From the NCBI GenBank assembly GCA_964400545.1, contig CAYNUG010000016.1:1-26749 (forward strand): a DNA stretch of 26,749 nt, written 5' to 3'. Shown here in pieces: positions 1 to 7,694 of this stretch. Both the position numbers and the translations under genes were made by a program. The stretch's first letter is position 1; each line of letters opens with the position of its first letter. Below the pieces are notes generated by a model. The model was not told where the DNA came from, did not search any database, and saw only the letters and a program-made list of their open reading frames with translations. Source of the DNA: UBA647 sp964400545. GTDB lineage: Bacteria > Acidobacteriota > Aminicenantia > UBA2199.

Positions 1-96
1 TGCAAGTGCCAGAGTGATGACATAAAAATTTCCACCACCCCTTCCAGTCATTGTCATTACAAAGGCAATGATAAATATTATTCCTGCCAATATCAT
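1..96 (-). CDS. TauE/SafE-type sulfite/anion exporter permease, N-terminal fragment cut by window edge
   Basis: Only the first 32 codons are in the window. The start ATG (complement of 94-96) is preceded by an AGGGA ribosome site about 6 bases away. The translation begins with a hydrophobic stretch (MILAGIIFIIAFVMTM), then TGRGGGNFYV. A first membrane helix followed by a glycine-rich GxGGGxFY turn is how the first repeat of TauE/SafE (DUF81) permeases begins; family members move sulfite, sulfoacetate or related anions across the inner membrane. It lies 46 bases downstream of the rhodanese gene on the same strand, so it is probably the third gene of the ArsR-rhodanese operon. The family call rests on the short motif and the neighbours; the rest of the gene is outside the window. 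Confidence 0.6.
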   Translation of the reverse strand, partial: MILAGIIFIIAFVMTMTGRGGGNFYVITLALA

Positions 97-142
97 AATT
101 GATCCCTTATAATTTTAAAGGATGTTGATATAATATTAGTCT

Positions 143-547
143 TCATTTTTTGGATTCTATCGATTTTAAGATCTTTCCGGGCATAAGTTCTTCTGAGATC
201 AAGTTATATCCGCCGGAAAGAATTCTTATATTTTCATATCCATTCATTCTGAGATAAAGGTAAACCATCGAAGCTCTCGTTCCTGATGAACAGAAAATCC
301 CCACCAATTTATCCTTCGGTATCTCATTCATTCTGTCAGGTATCTCTTCAGTGGGAATATTCAGAACCGGCATATGGTGGACGAGGTTGAAGGACAGTGT
401 CTCATATTCTGTTGATGACCTTACATCGAGAAATATAGTGTTTTTCGACTTAAAGAAGTTTTCCGCAGTTATTTTATGTTTACCTCCTCCAAAAAAATCA
501 AAGGTCATCGATCTTAAAATATCAGATATCTTTTGTATTTCTCCCAT
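143..547 (-). CDS. Single-domain rhodanese (sulfurtransferase)
   Basis: A 134-residue cytoplasmic protein of one rhodanese domain. It has the usual landmarks: FLDVRSSTEYE (about 39-49), equivalent to the conserved DVR-E region, and the active-site loop CSSGTR at 86-91 with catalytic Cys86, followed by an LSGGY turn near 115-119. A six-residue loop starting with Cys and ending with Arg is typical of sulfurtransferases that carry a persulfide, rather than of the longer-looped Cdc25-type phosphatases. The start has a strong GAGGAGG ribosome site. It sits 34 bases downstream of the ArsR-type regulator and upstream of the TauE-like permease, so sulfane-sulfur or sulfite handling is the likely job. 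The physiological acceptor cannot be told from sequence. Confidence 0.93.
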   Translation of the reverse strand: MGEIQKISDILRSMTFDFFGGGKHKITAENFFKSKNTIFLDVRSSTEYETLSFNLVHHMPVLNIPTEEIPDRMNEIPKDKLVGIFCSSGTRASMVYLYLRMNGYENIRILSGGYNLISEELMPGKILKSIESKK

Positions 548-581
548 TCTTTCCTCCTCACAATGTGTGGTCTGTAAATTT

Positions 582-923
582 TTATTTCCTGCACAGCACG
601 TTACGATCTGTCTCCATGGCTGATTCTCTCTCTTTGACCAATATTATATCGTCTCCGAACATCTCCTGTAAAAGTGAGAATATTGTTCTGTTTGTTTCAT
701 CACTTTTTCTCAAACTATATTCGACCCACAACCCTTTCTTGGAATCTTTCACGATATCAGCTTCTTTTAATATCCTCAAATGTTCTGAAATCGTTGATTG
801 TGATAGATCCAGCATTTCAGTAATTTCGCAAACGCACATCGGTTTTGACATAAGCATATTAATTATCCTCAATCTGTGCTTTTCTCCGAGTGCTTTAAAT
901 ATTTTTTCTGCTTTCTCAACCAT
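582..923 (-). CDS. ArsR-family winged-helix repressor
   Basis: A 113-residue ArsR/SmtB-type regulator. The start is placed at the ATG complementary to 921-923 because GGAG lies 9 bases upstream, the family normally begins just before a helix like VEKAEKIFKALGEKHRLRI, and the upstream extension would run through the promoter. The DNA-recognition helix region is LDLSQSTISEHLRIL (about 38-52), with the beta-wing at KKGLWVEYSL. Cys30 and Cys32 form an MCVCEI motif at the position of the ELCVCDL metalloid site of classical ArsR; a third cysteine, Cys111, is close to the C-terminus. The neighbours (rhodanese, TauE-like permease) instead recall the persulfide-sensing ArsR subgroup (BigR/SqrR-like). 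The effector could therefore be arsenite/antimonite or reactive sulfur. It probably represses its own operon. Confidence 0.92.
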   Translation of the reverse strand: MVEKAEKIFKALGEKHRLRIINMLMSKPMCVCEITEMLDLSQSTISEHLRILKEADIVKDSKKGLWVEYSLRKSDETNRTIFSLLQEMFGDDIILVKERESAMETDRNVLCRK

Positions 924-945
924 ATCGTTAATCTCCGATATAGTA

Positions 946-974
946 TATATAAAATAAATATTCAGGGTTGTCAA
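946..974 (-). promoter_or_regulatory. Sigma-70-type promoter of the ArsR-rhodanese-permease operon, with overlapping dyad
   Basis: Read on the minus strand, TTGACA (969-974) is followed after exactly 17 bases by TATATA (946-951). The predicted transcript start is near 938-940, about 15 bases before the regulator's ATG. An 11-base dyad, ATATA-G-TATAT (938-948), overlaps the -10 edge and start point, a reasonable place for an ArsR dimer to block transcription. The promoter boxes are seen directly; the operator role is inferred. Confidence 0.65.
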
Positions 975-1021
975 TATTACAATTAACTTTCTTATAATTA
1001 TGTGTTTCATATATTTCTCAA

Positions 1022-1050
1022 TTGAATTACGATATCCATTCTGTTATAAA
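1022..1050 (+). promoter_or_regulatory. Promoter of the peptidase-xdh operon
   Basis: TTGAAT (1022-1027), a 17-base spacer, then TATAAA (1045-1050). The -10 box is preceded by TGT, giving an extended -10 (1042-1050). Transcription would start near 1057, and the leader carries AGGAG (1066-1070) just before the peptidase ATG at 1077. Confidence 0.55.
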
Positions 1051-1076
1051 TATTTATAATAATTAAGGAGCCGAAA

Positions 1077-2696
1077 ATGAAAAAATATTTTAAGATCTTA
1101 TCAACTCTAACTGTTATTATTTTCTTTTCAATGACTTTCTTTTCGTATGGAAATAGAAGTAAACCCGTTCTCAACATTAGTCTTGCTAAGAAGATTCGGG
1201 CAGAGGTTGACGGGCTTTCGAAAACTGAAATGCAGAGCATCTTTCAGTTTTTTGGTGATGACCTTTTTGAAGGTCGTGCTCCCGGGACACGTGGTGGAAG
1301 ACTTGCTGAAAGATATATCAGATCCCTGCTTAAATTTCTTGATATAGGACCATTGAATAAATCTTACTTACAGCCATTTAAACTAAAGGGATTCAAAACG
1401 GACTCTCTGAATGTTATGGCGGGGAACCGATCTTTAAAATTTCTTGATGAAGTTCTGGGAACATATATAGGTAAAGAGGATGATTTTCATCTTAAAGGTA
1501 ATGCTGTTTTTATCGGTTTCGGAACGAAAACGGAACTCTGGGATTGGGATGATTACAAGAATTTCGATATAAATAACAAGTTTGTAATCGCCAGAGTTAA
1601 TGATCCCGGTATGTTCATAGAGGATATTTTCGAAGGGAAGATTTTAACATATTTCGGGCGGTGGACATATCATATCGAAGAAGCAAAGAGAAGGGGAGCA
1701 AAAGCAATTCTCCTTATTCATACCGATGCATCTGCGGGATACGGTTGGAATGTTGTGCGGAATTCCTGGAGTGGTGAAGAACTTTATCTGGAATCTTCAT
1801 TAAAGGGAAATATGAAGTTCTCCGGTTGGATAAAAGAATCGGGTTTGAGAAGGATTCTTGCTTCAAAGGGTATCGATCTTGAAAAACTTTATTCCGATTC
1901 ATTGAGAAAAAATTTCAAACCGGTTCCACTCGATTTCAGTATCGAGATATCGGGAAAAAGGAAGAGCAGAGAACTTATTAATAATAATGTGATCGGATAT
2001 ATACCGGGGAGATCTGAAAAGAGTATCGTTATAAGTGCTCATATTGATCATCTCGGTATGAATTCTGATTTGAAGGGGGATGGGATTTATAACGGAGCTA
2101 TAGATAATGGGACTGCAGTTACTTCTATGATCTTGACTGCAAGAATTCTTAAAAAACTTGAAAAGTATTTAAAATATTCGATAATAGTTCTTGCTCCGAA
2201 TGCAGAAGAGTCGGGACTTCTTGGGTCTAAGTATTTTATTATGAATTGTGATAAGGATAAAATAATTGCAAATGTGAACTTTGAGTCAACTCCGGTATGG
2301 GGGAAAAGTAAAAGTATTATAGGTATAGGTGCAAGGTTTTCATCTTTGGAGGATAAACTTGAACTGATCGCAGAAGAAGAGGGCCTTGAATATAAATATT
2401 TTTCTATGTCTAACCAGGGCTTCTTCTTCCGGTCTGACCAGTTTCCTTTCGCTATGGAAAACATCCCTTCGTTATGGATAAGTACCGGGGAGAATGATGA
2501 TTCGGGTAATTATCTTTATAAAAAATTCTGGACAGAAAGATACCATACGGTTAAAGATGAATATGATCCTCAATGGAGTCTCGAAGGTTTAAGGCAGACC
2601 ATTAAATATGCTCTTTTGCTTATTGAAAAGATCAATGCTGAAAAGGATCCTCCGAGATGGAAAAGGAAACTGACATTTCCGGTAAATTCTAAGTAA
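1077..2696 (+). CDS. Exported M28-family zinc metallopeptidase with PA domain
   Basis: A 539-residue protein with an N-terminal signal peptide (about 1-25). A PA-like insert lies around 130-250 (AKRRGAKAILLIHTD), followed by the M28 catalytic domain (about 300-520). Visible catalytic and metal residues are AHIDHLG with His322 and Asp324, GAIDNGT with the bridging Asp343, NAEESG with Glu377 (general base) and Glu378, and RYHTVKDE with His490. The third-metal-ligand position, usually Asp in an N-x-D context, appears as NFE with Glu403. Enzymes of this family are mainly aminopeptidases or carboxypeptidases acting outside the cytoplasm. The start has AGGAG six bases upstream. The stop is six bases from xdhC, so it is probably cotranscribed with the xdh genes and may supply scavenged amino acids alongside purine breakdown. 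Substrate specificity is unknown. Confidence 0.9.
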   Translation: MKKYFKILSTLTVIIFFSMTFFSYGNRSKPVLNISLAKKIRAEVDGLSKTEMQSIFQFFGDDLFEGRAPGTRGGRLAERYIRSLLKFLDIGPLNKSYLQPFKLKGFKTDSLNVMAGNRSLKFLDEVLGTYIGKEDDFHLKGNAVFIGFGTKTELWDWDDYKNFDINNKFVIARVNDPGMFIEDIFEGKILTYFGRWTYHIEEAKRRGAKAILLIHTDASAGYGWNVVRNSWSGEELYLESSLKGNMKFSGWIKESGLRRILASKGIDLEKLYSDSLRKNFKPVPLDFSIEISGKRKSRELINNNVIGYIPGRSEKSIVISAHIDHLGMNSDLKGDGIYNGAIDNGTAVTSMILTARILKKLEKYLKYSIIVLAPNAEESGLLGSKYFIMNCDKDKIIANVNFESTPVWGKSKSIIGIGARFSSLEDKLELIAEEEGLEYKYFSMSNQGFFFRSDQFPFAMENIPSLWISTGENDDSGNYLYKKFWTERYHTVKDEYDPQWSLEGLRQTIKYALLLIEKINAEKDPPRWKRKLTFPVNSK

Positions 2697-2702
2697 TATA
2701 TA

Positions 2703-3533
2703 ATGAAAAATTCTGATATTTATAAAAAGATCCTGGAGCTGAATTCTAACGGGACTGAGTTTGTTTTGATCACTGTGATCGAGAAAAGAGGGAGTGGACC
2801 TTCTGAGACAGGCGGAAGGATGATCTATACATCAAGTGGAAAAACTTTCGGGACTATCGGTGGCGGGACTCTTGAAAAACTTGTTCTCAAAGAATCTGCA
2901 AAAGTTTTACAATCAGGATCAAGTATAATAAAAAAATATATGCTTGATAAAGAAGAAGTTCTTCCCGATGCGGAAAATACAGGAATGCTTTGCGGAGGAG
3001 ATGTCACACTCTTTATTGAATATATGGCCGCAGAAGAACAGATTTTTATATTCGGAGCCGGGCATGTCGGGAAAAGTCTTATTCATCATTTAAGTGGATT
3101 GAGTTATAGGCTTACAGTTATTGACGACAGGGAGGATGTGTTGACGAATATCACAGGTGTCAGGAAGATATTTTTCAAGAAGGATCCATCTACTGTTTTT
3201 TCTGAAACCGGGGATTTGAACCGTAGTAATATTGTTATAGCTACATACTCCCATGAACTTGATTATAAGATATTTAAGAATATTATTGAAAGGGGATTCG
3301 TACCTAGATATCTCGGGATCGTGGCCTCAGATAAAAAGATAGATACTATAATATCAAGGTCGAAAAAAGAGGTAAAAAAAGAGTTTAAGACCGACTTTTT
3401 GTATTCTCCGGCAGGACTTGATATTGGTGGAAGAAGTCCGGCAGAAATAGCTCTTTCAATAGCTTCGGAAATTCAATCGGTCAGGTATGAAAAAAAGGAG
3501 CTAAAACACCTGTCCAAAAAGTTCAGGAATTGA
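2703..3533 (+). CDS. xdhC: XdhC/CoxI-family accessory protein for molybdenum hydroxylase maturation
   Basis: A 276-residue cytoplasmic protein. The N-terminal XdhC/CoxI domain (about 1-108) includes KRGSGPSETGGRM, a glycine-rich GTIGGGTLE segment, and MLCGGDV with conserved Cys97. The C-terminal Rossmann domain begins with IFGAGHVGKSL (about 117-125) and ends with the characteristic SPAGLDIGGRSPAEIA. Family members bind the molybdopterin cofactor, protect it, and promote its sulfuration before insertion into xanthine dehydrogenase. The gene directly precedes both structural subunits, as expected for a dedicated chaperone. Its own ribosome site is weak and the preceding stop is six bases away, so translation is probably coupled to the peptidase gene. 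Confidence 0.93.
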   Translation: MKNSDIYKKILELNSNGTEFVLITVIEKRGSGPSETGGRMIYTSSGKTFGTIGGGTLEKLVLKESAKVLQSGSSIIKKYMLDKEEVLPDAENTGMLCGGDVTLFIEYMAAEEQIFIFGAGHVGKSLIHHLSGLSYRLTVIDDREDVLTNITGVRKIFFKKDPSTVFSETGDLNRSNIVIATYSHELDYKIFKNIIERGFVPRYLGIVASDKKIDTIISRSKKEVKKEFKTDFLYSPAGLDIGGRSPAEIALSIASEIQSVRYEKKELKHLSKKFRN

Positions 3534-3537
3534 AAAC

Positions 3538-4941
3538 ATGAAAATTGATTTTATTCTGAATAATGATGAGCTAAGTATTGATGTTGATCCTTTATTTTCT
3601 GTCCTGAGATTTTTAAGGGAGGAAAGAGGACTTTCGAGTGTCAAAATGGGATGTGGCGAAGGTGAATGCGGTGCTTGTACAGTTATTCTGGGCCATCATG
3701 AAAATGGAAAGATGAGATATAAAAGTGTTGTGTCCTGCCTTCTCCCGGTAGGAGAACTTGATGGAAAGCATCTTGTAACACTTGAGGGGATAAACGGACA
3801 GGGTCTTTCTCCGGTCCAGAAAGCGTTTGTTGATGAAGGGGCCGTGCAGTGCGGATTCTGTACTCCGGGATTCATAATGTCCATTACCGGTTTTTTCCTG
3901 TCATCAAAAGAACTTTCAGAAAAGAATATTTTAAATGCGATAGATGGAAATATATGCAGATGTACCGGATACTACTCAATTAAAAGAGGGGCGAACAGGG
4001 TTTTGTCCGAAATTGCTCCGAAGGTAGATGAGAAAAATCGGATATCGTCACTATCAGAAAACCTGGTCGTTCCCGAATACTTCAACTCAATTCCGGACAG
4101 ATTGAACAAGCTGAAAGAGAATCGCAGGAAATCCGGTAATAATGAAACTGCCGGCAAGAACACATTGTTCATAGCCGGAGGAACAGATTTGCTTACGCGT
4201 GATACGAAAAGTTCAGGAAAGGATGTAGTGTTTGTATCTGGAATTAAAGATATTTCCACAATATCTTCAGACAGCGAATTTATTTATATCGGTGCTGGAG
4301 CTGTTGTAGAAGATATAATTGATTCAAAAATATTGAATGAAAATATCCCCGGAATTGATGACTTTATGTACTTGATCTCATCTCAAATAATCAGGAACAG
4401 GGCGACCATAGGAGGAAATATTGTCAATGCATCTCCGATTGGGGATCTTTCTGTTCTATTCCTTGCTCTTGATCCTGTTTTGGAGATCAGATCGGGAAGT
4501 GGTATTAGAGAAGTCAGTTTCAAGGAGTTCTTCAAAGATTACAAAGTGATGGACCTGACCGAGGGGGAATTGATATTTAAGATCAAAGTTCCTTTGAACC
4601 AGGGGAATAAATTTTTCAATTTTGAAAAAGTATCCAGAAGAAAGCACCTCGATATTGCAAGTTGTAACTCAGCTGCATGTTTCTATATTGAAAAGAAAAC
4701 CATTAAAAAATGTGACTTGAGTGCCGGAGGTGTGGCACCTGTTCCTTTATATTTAAAAAAGAGTAGCTCTTACCTGGCAGGAAAAGAGGTAAACGAAAAA
4801 ACAATTAAGAGTGTTATTGATATCGCAATTGAAGAGATCTCACCGATAAGTGATGTGAGGGGTTCAGCTGAATATAAAAAAGAGTTGCTGAAAAGGCTGA
4901 TCAAAGCACATTTTGATAAATTGAATAGGTGGATGAAATGA
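3538..4941 (+). CDS. xdhA: Xanthine dehydrogenase small subunit: fused 2x[2Fe-2S] and FAD domains
   Basis: A 467-residue protein joining the iron-sulfur and FAD parts, as in bacterial XdhA, rather than two separate genes as in CO-dehydrogenase-like enzymes. The plant-type [2Fe-2S] cluster ligands are Cys39, 44, 47 (CGEGECGAC) and 67. The second, helical cluster is held by Cys105, 108 (CGFC), 140 and 142 (CRC). The FAD domain starts near 208 with FIAGGTDLL and continues with RNRATIGGNIVNASPIGD (about 286-303). The C-terminal CO-dehydrogenase flavoprotein domain (about 365-460) ends in RGSAEYKKELL. The role is to take electrons from the molybdenum site through two clusters to FAD and then to NAD or another acceptor. 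It starts four bases after xdhC, with an AGGA inside the end of xdhC, and its stop overlaps xdhB by four bases. Confidence 0.95.
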   Translation: MKIDFILNNDELSIDVDPLFSVLRFLREERGLSSVKMGCGEGECGACTVILGHHENGKMRYKSVVSCLLPVGELDGKHLVTLEGINGQGLSPVQKAFVDEGAVQCGFCTPGFIMSITGFFLSSKELSEKNILNAIDGNICRCTGYYSIKRGANRVLSEIAPKVDEKNRISSLSENLVVPEYFNSIPDRLNKLKENRRKSGNNETAGKNTLFIAGGTDLLTRDTKSSGKDVVFVSGIKDISTISSDSEFIYIGAGAVVEDIIDSKILNENIPGIDDFMYLISSQIIRNRATIGGNIVNASPIGDLSVLFLALDPVLEIRSGSGIREVSFKEFFKDYKVMDLTEGELIFKIKVPLNQGNKFFNFEKVSRRKHLDIASCNSAACFYIEKKTIKKCDLSAGGVAPVPLYLKKSSSYLAGKEVNEKTIKSVIDIAIEEISPISDVRGSAEYKKELLKRLIKAHFDKLNRWMK

Positions 4942-7184
4942 ACAAGAATGAGATCATTAAACATGTCAGGGGAGAATCTCAATTTATTGATGATCTTAAT
5001 ATCCCCGATAATCTGCTCTATGGAACGGTCTTTACATCTGAAGTTCCTCACGGCCGGATCAAAAAGATAGATATCGGAAAAGCATCAGCCATCAAAGGTG
5101 TGGTCAGAATAATTGATCATAAGGATATTCCCGGAGAGAATCAGATCGGTGCGATAATCAGGGATGAGGAGTTGTTATCAGAAGGGGTTGTGAAATTTGC
5201 AGGAGAGCCGATATTGCTTATACTGTCAGAAGATCCCGATTCAGGGAGGGAGGCATTAAAAAATATCGAAGTGGATATTTCCCCTCTTCGAGTGATAACA
5301 GATCCGAGGGAGGCTTTCTCGGCAGGAGATCTGATCGTTCCGGCCAGGACATTCGATCATGGCAATATTGATTTGGCATGGGATGAATGTGACACTATTG
5401 TTGAAGGCAGGGCTGATTCCGGCGGGCAGGAACATTTTTATATGGAAACACAGGCATCTATTGCTTATCCAGTTGAGAAGGATGGAGTGAAAGTCCTTTC
5501 GTCTACCCAGTCTCCTACGGCTGTTCAGAGAACTGTTTCAAAAGTTCTCGGTATTCCCATGAACAGAGTTGAGGTTGATGTAAGAAGGGTCGGGGGGGCA
5601 TTTGGCGGGAAAGAAGATCAGGCAACTCCATGGGCGTCTATGGCGGCACTCGGAGCATTTTTAACAAAGAGACCAGTTAAAATAGTACTATCCAGAACCG
5701 AAGATATAAGAAATACAGGGAAAAGGCATCCTTTCTCGTCTGATTTTAAGATAGGACTCGATAGTACCGGAAAGATCATTGCGTATGAGGCAACTCTTTA
5801 TCAGAATTGCGGAGCATATGCGGACCTGTCCACTGCGATCCTCGAAAGAGCTTTGTTTCATTCGACCAACTCATATTTTATTCCCAATGTCAGGGTTACA
5901 GGAATAAGCTGTTATACAAATCTTCCTCCTTTTACCGCATTCAGGGGATTTGGAGGTCCTCAGGCAATTTTTGTTATCGAATCTGCTATCAGAAAAGCTG
6001 CAGATAAGATGAAAATAGATACAAGAAAGATCCAGAAGAAAAATCTTCTAAAAGAAGGAGATTCTTTTCCATACGGGATGCAGACTGAGAATTGTAATAT
6101 CTCTTCCACATGGGAAAAACTTGAGAAAAAATTCGGTATCGAAAAAGTTTACCGTGAAATTGATGAGTTTAACAAAAAGAATAGCCTGATAAAAAAAGGT
6201 GCAGCTGTAATACCTGTCACATTTGGAATTTCTTTTACAAATAAAATGATGAATCAGGCTGGTGCTCTGGTACATATCTATACAGATGGAAGCGTTTCTG
6301 TCAGCACAGGAGCGGTTGAGATGGGCCAGGGTGTCAATAAGAAGATTATAAATGTAACAGCAGAGATGCTTTCTATCTCTCCTGCACGTGTAAGGATAGA
6401 GACAACGAATACAACAAGAGTTGCTAATACCTCACCTACTGCCGCCAGTTCCGGAGCTGATCTTAATGGTATGGCTACAAGAACCGCTTGTATCAGGCTG
6501 TCTGAAAGGCTTAGAACCATAGCAGCCAAAAGACTGAGAACAGATCCGGAAAAAATAAGATTTTCAGAAGAAAAAGCTGTTAATAGTGAAGATAGTAAAT
6601 ATCTCGAGTGGGAAGAGTTGATAGGGATAGCTTACAGTGAAAGAGTATCGTTGACCTCTCAGGCTTTTTATGCGACTCCTGATATATATTTTGATAAATC
6701 AAGTGAAAAGGGGAAACCTTTTGCTTATCATGTGTTTGGTACTGCTCTGATCGAGGCGGAACTGGATGTTCTAAGAGGAACGTATAAATTTAACAGGGCA
6801 AGTATAGTGCACGACACCGGAAAAAGCCTTGATAAACAAACCGATATGGGGCAAATTGAAGGTGCTCTTGTTCAGGGGCTCGGCTGGGTTACTATCGAAG
6901 AACTGTTGTATGGGAAAGATGGCCGGATAATAACCGGAAGTTCCTCAACATACAAAGTCCCTGATATAAGATCAATACCGGATGAGATTAATGTGGAAAT
7001 GATGGAGGAACTGAAAAATCCCTATGCGGTCCTCGGGTCAAAAGCAGTTGGTGAACCCCCGTTCATGTACGGGATCGGGGGTTATTTTGCTGTTCAGAAT
7101 TGTATAATTGCAGCAACAAAAGAGAATATTTTAAACTTCGATTCCCCTATTACTCCAGAAAAAGTTGTTGGTCTGCTGACCTGA
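4938..7184 (+). CDS. xdhB: Xanthine dehydrogenase large (molybdopterin) subunit
   Basis: A 748-residue molybdenum hydroxylase subunit. The ATG at 4938 was chosen because AGGTGG lies five bases upstream and it forms an ATGA overlap with the xdhA stop; an in-frame GTG at 4929 has no ribosome site. Cofactor and substrate motifs are GGAFGGKED (219-227), TED-x6-KRHPF with Glu255, FRGFGGPQ with Arg336, FGISFT (429-434), EMGQG (461-465), TSPTAASSGADLNG (498-511) and AVGEPP with catalytic Glu706. The equivalents of bovine Glu802, Arg880, the Phe1009-Thr1010 pair and Glu1261 are all present, which favours a purine (hypoxanthine/xanthine) hydroxylase over aldehyde or CO oxidation. It pairs with XdhA and is matured by XdhC from the same operon. 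No cofactor synthesis genes are in the window. Confidence 0.95.
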   Translation: MNKNEIIKHVRGESQFIDDLNIPDNLLYGTVFTSEVPHGRIKKIDIGKASAIKGVVRIIDHKDIPGENQIGAIIRDEELLSEGVVKFAGEPILLILSEDPDSGREALKNIEVDISPLRVITDPREAFSAGDLIVPARTFDHGNIDLAWDECDTIVEGRADSGGQEHFYMETQASIAYPVEKDGVKVLSSTQSPTAVQRTVSKVLGIPMNRVEVDVRRVGGAFGGKEDQATPWASMAALGAFLTKRPVKIVLSRTEDIRNTGKRHPFSSDFKIGLDSTGKIIAYEATLYQNCGAYADLSTAILERALFHSTNSYFIPNVRVTGISCYTNLPPFTAFRGFGGPQAIFVIESAIRKAADKMKIDTRKIQKKNLLKEGDSFPYGMQTENCNISSTWEKLEKKFGIEKVYREIDEFNKKNSLIKKGAAVIPVTFGISFTNKMMNQAGALVHIYTDGSVSVSTGAVEMGQGVNKKIINVTAEMLSISPARVRIETTNTTRVANTSPTAASSGADLNGMATRTACIRLSERLRTIAAKRLRTDPEKIRFSEEKAVNSEDSKYLEWEELIGIAYSERVSLTSQAFYATPDIYFDKSSEKGKPFAYHVFGTALIEAELDVLRGTYKFNRASIVHDTGKSLDKQTDMGQIEGALVQGLGWVTIEELLYGKDGRIITGSSSTYKVPDIRSIPDEINVEMMEELKNPYAVLGSKAVGEPPFMYGIGGYFAVQNCIIAATKENILNFDSPITPEKVVGLLT

Positions 7185-7195
7185 TCCTGATTGCT

Positions 7196-7672
7196 TTAGA
7201 ATCCCAGCCCGATCTGTGCACCTATGACATTTTCCGAGAACATATGCTCGAAAGATGTTATCATATACAACCTAAATCTTAAATTACTGCTTCTGTATCC
7301 CACATTCAGCTTTAAACCGAAATCAGTATCAAAAGCTGCGAAATTTCCTGCAACAATAACCAAAGTAGTTAACCCGCCACCGAGAAACATTTTCCCAAGT
7401 TTAACATTGGCAAGTATAGAAGGTTCCAACAAAAAGATGTTGAATTTAAATTTGCTGGTCAAAAGGTTAAGTTCCGGACTGATCATGAACAGATCGTTTA
7501 TACTGAAATCAATATTTGCTCCGATTGTCCACAGATAATCTGCAAAAGAAAAAGAATCATCTGTTAAAATACCAAAGTTAGCGAAGAGTTTTGTGGAATC
7601 AGCTCTCAGGTCACCTGAAAACATCATAGATACAACAAAAAATATTACTATTACTGATAATACTTTTTTCAT
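7196..7672 (-). CDS. Small outer-membrane beta-barrel-like protein (paralogue 1)
   Basis: I do not recognise a named family. The 158-residue product has a signal peptide (MKKVLSVIVIFFVVSMMFSG, cleavage probably after ADLRA-type residues near 24). After that come alternating polar/hydrophobic strands with glycine-rich turns, ending in GAQIGLGF. A C-terminal Phe on the last strand is the usual recognition signal for barrel insertion by the BAM machinery. The length suits about eight strands. The start at 7672 has GGAG five bases away; an upstream ATG in the same frame lies before that site and is less likely. It is 22 bases downstream of a paralogue with the same layout, probably in one transcript, and converges on xdhB with an 11-base gap and no visible terminator. 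Confidence 0.8.
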   Translation of the reverse strand: MKKVLSVIVIFFVVSMMFSGDLRADSTKLFANFGILTDDSFSFADYLWTIGANIDFSINDLFMISPELNLLTSKFKFNIFLLEPSILANVKLGKMFLGGGLTTLVIVAGNFAAFDTDFGLKLNVGYRSSNLRFRLYMITSFEHMFSENVIGAQIGLGF

Positions 7673-7694
7673 TTGTTCTCCTTTAATATTATTT

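Noticed and set aside
924..1010. N-terminal extension of the ArsR regulator
   Set aside because: It would be translated from the promoter region and adds a sequence unlike the family; the ATG at 923 has a good ribosome site.
4929..4937. GTG at 4929 as the start of xdhB
   Set aside because: No ribosome site precedes it, while the ATG at 4938 has AGGTGG five bases away and forms a standard ATGA overlap with the xdhA stop.
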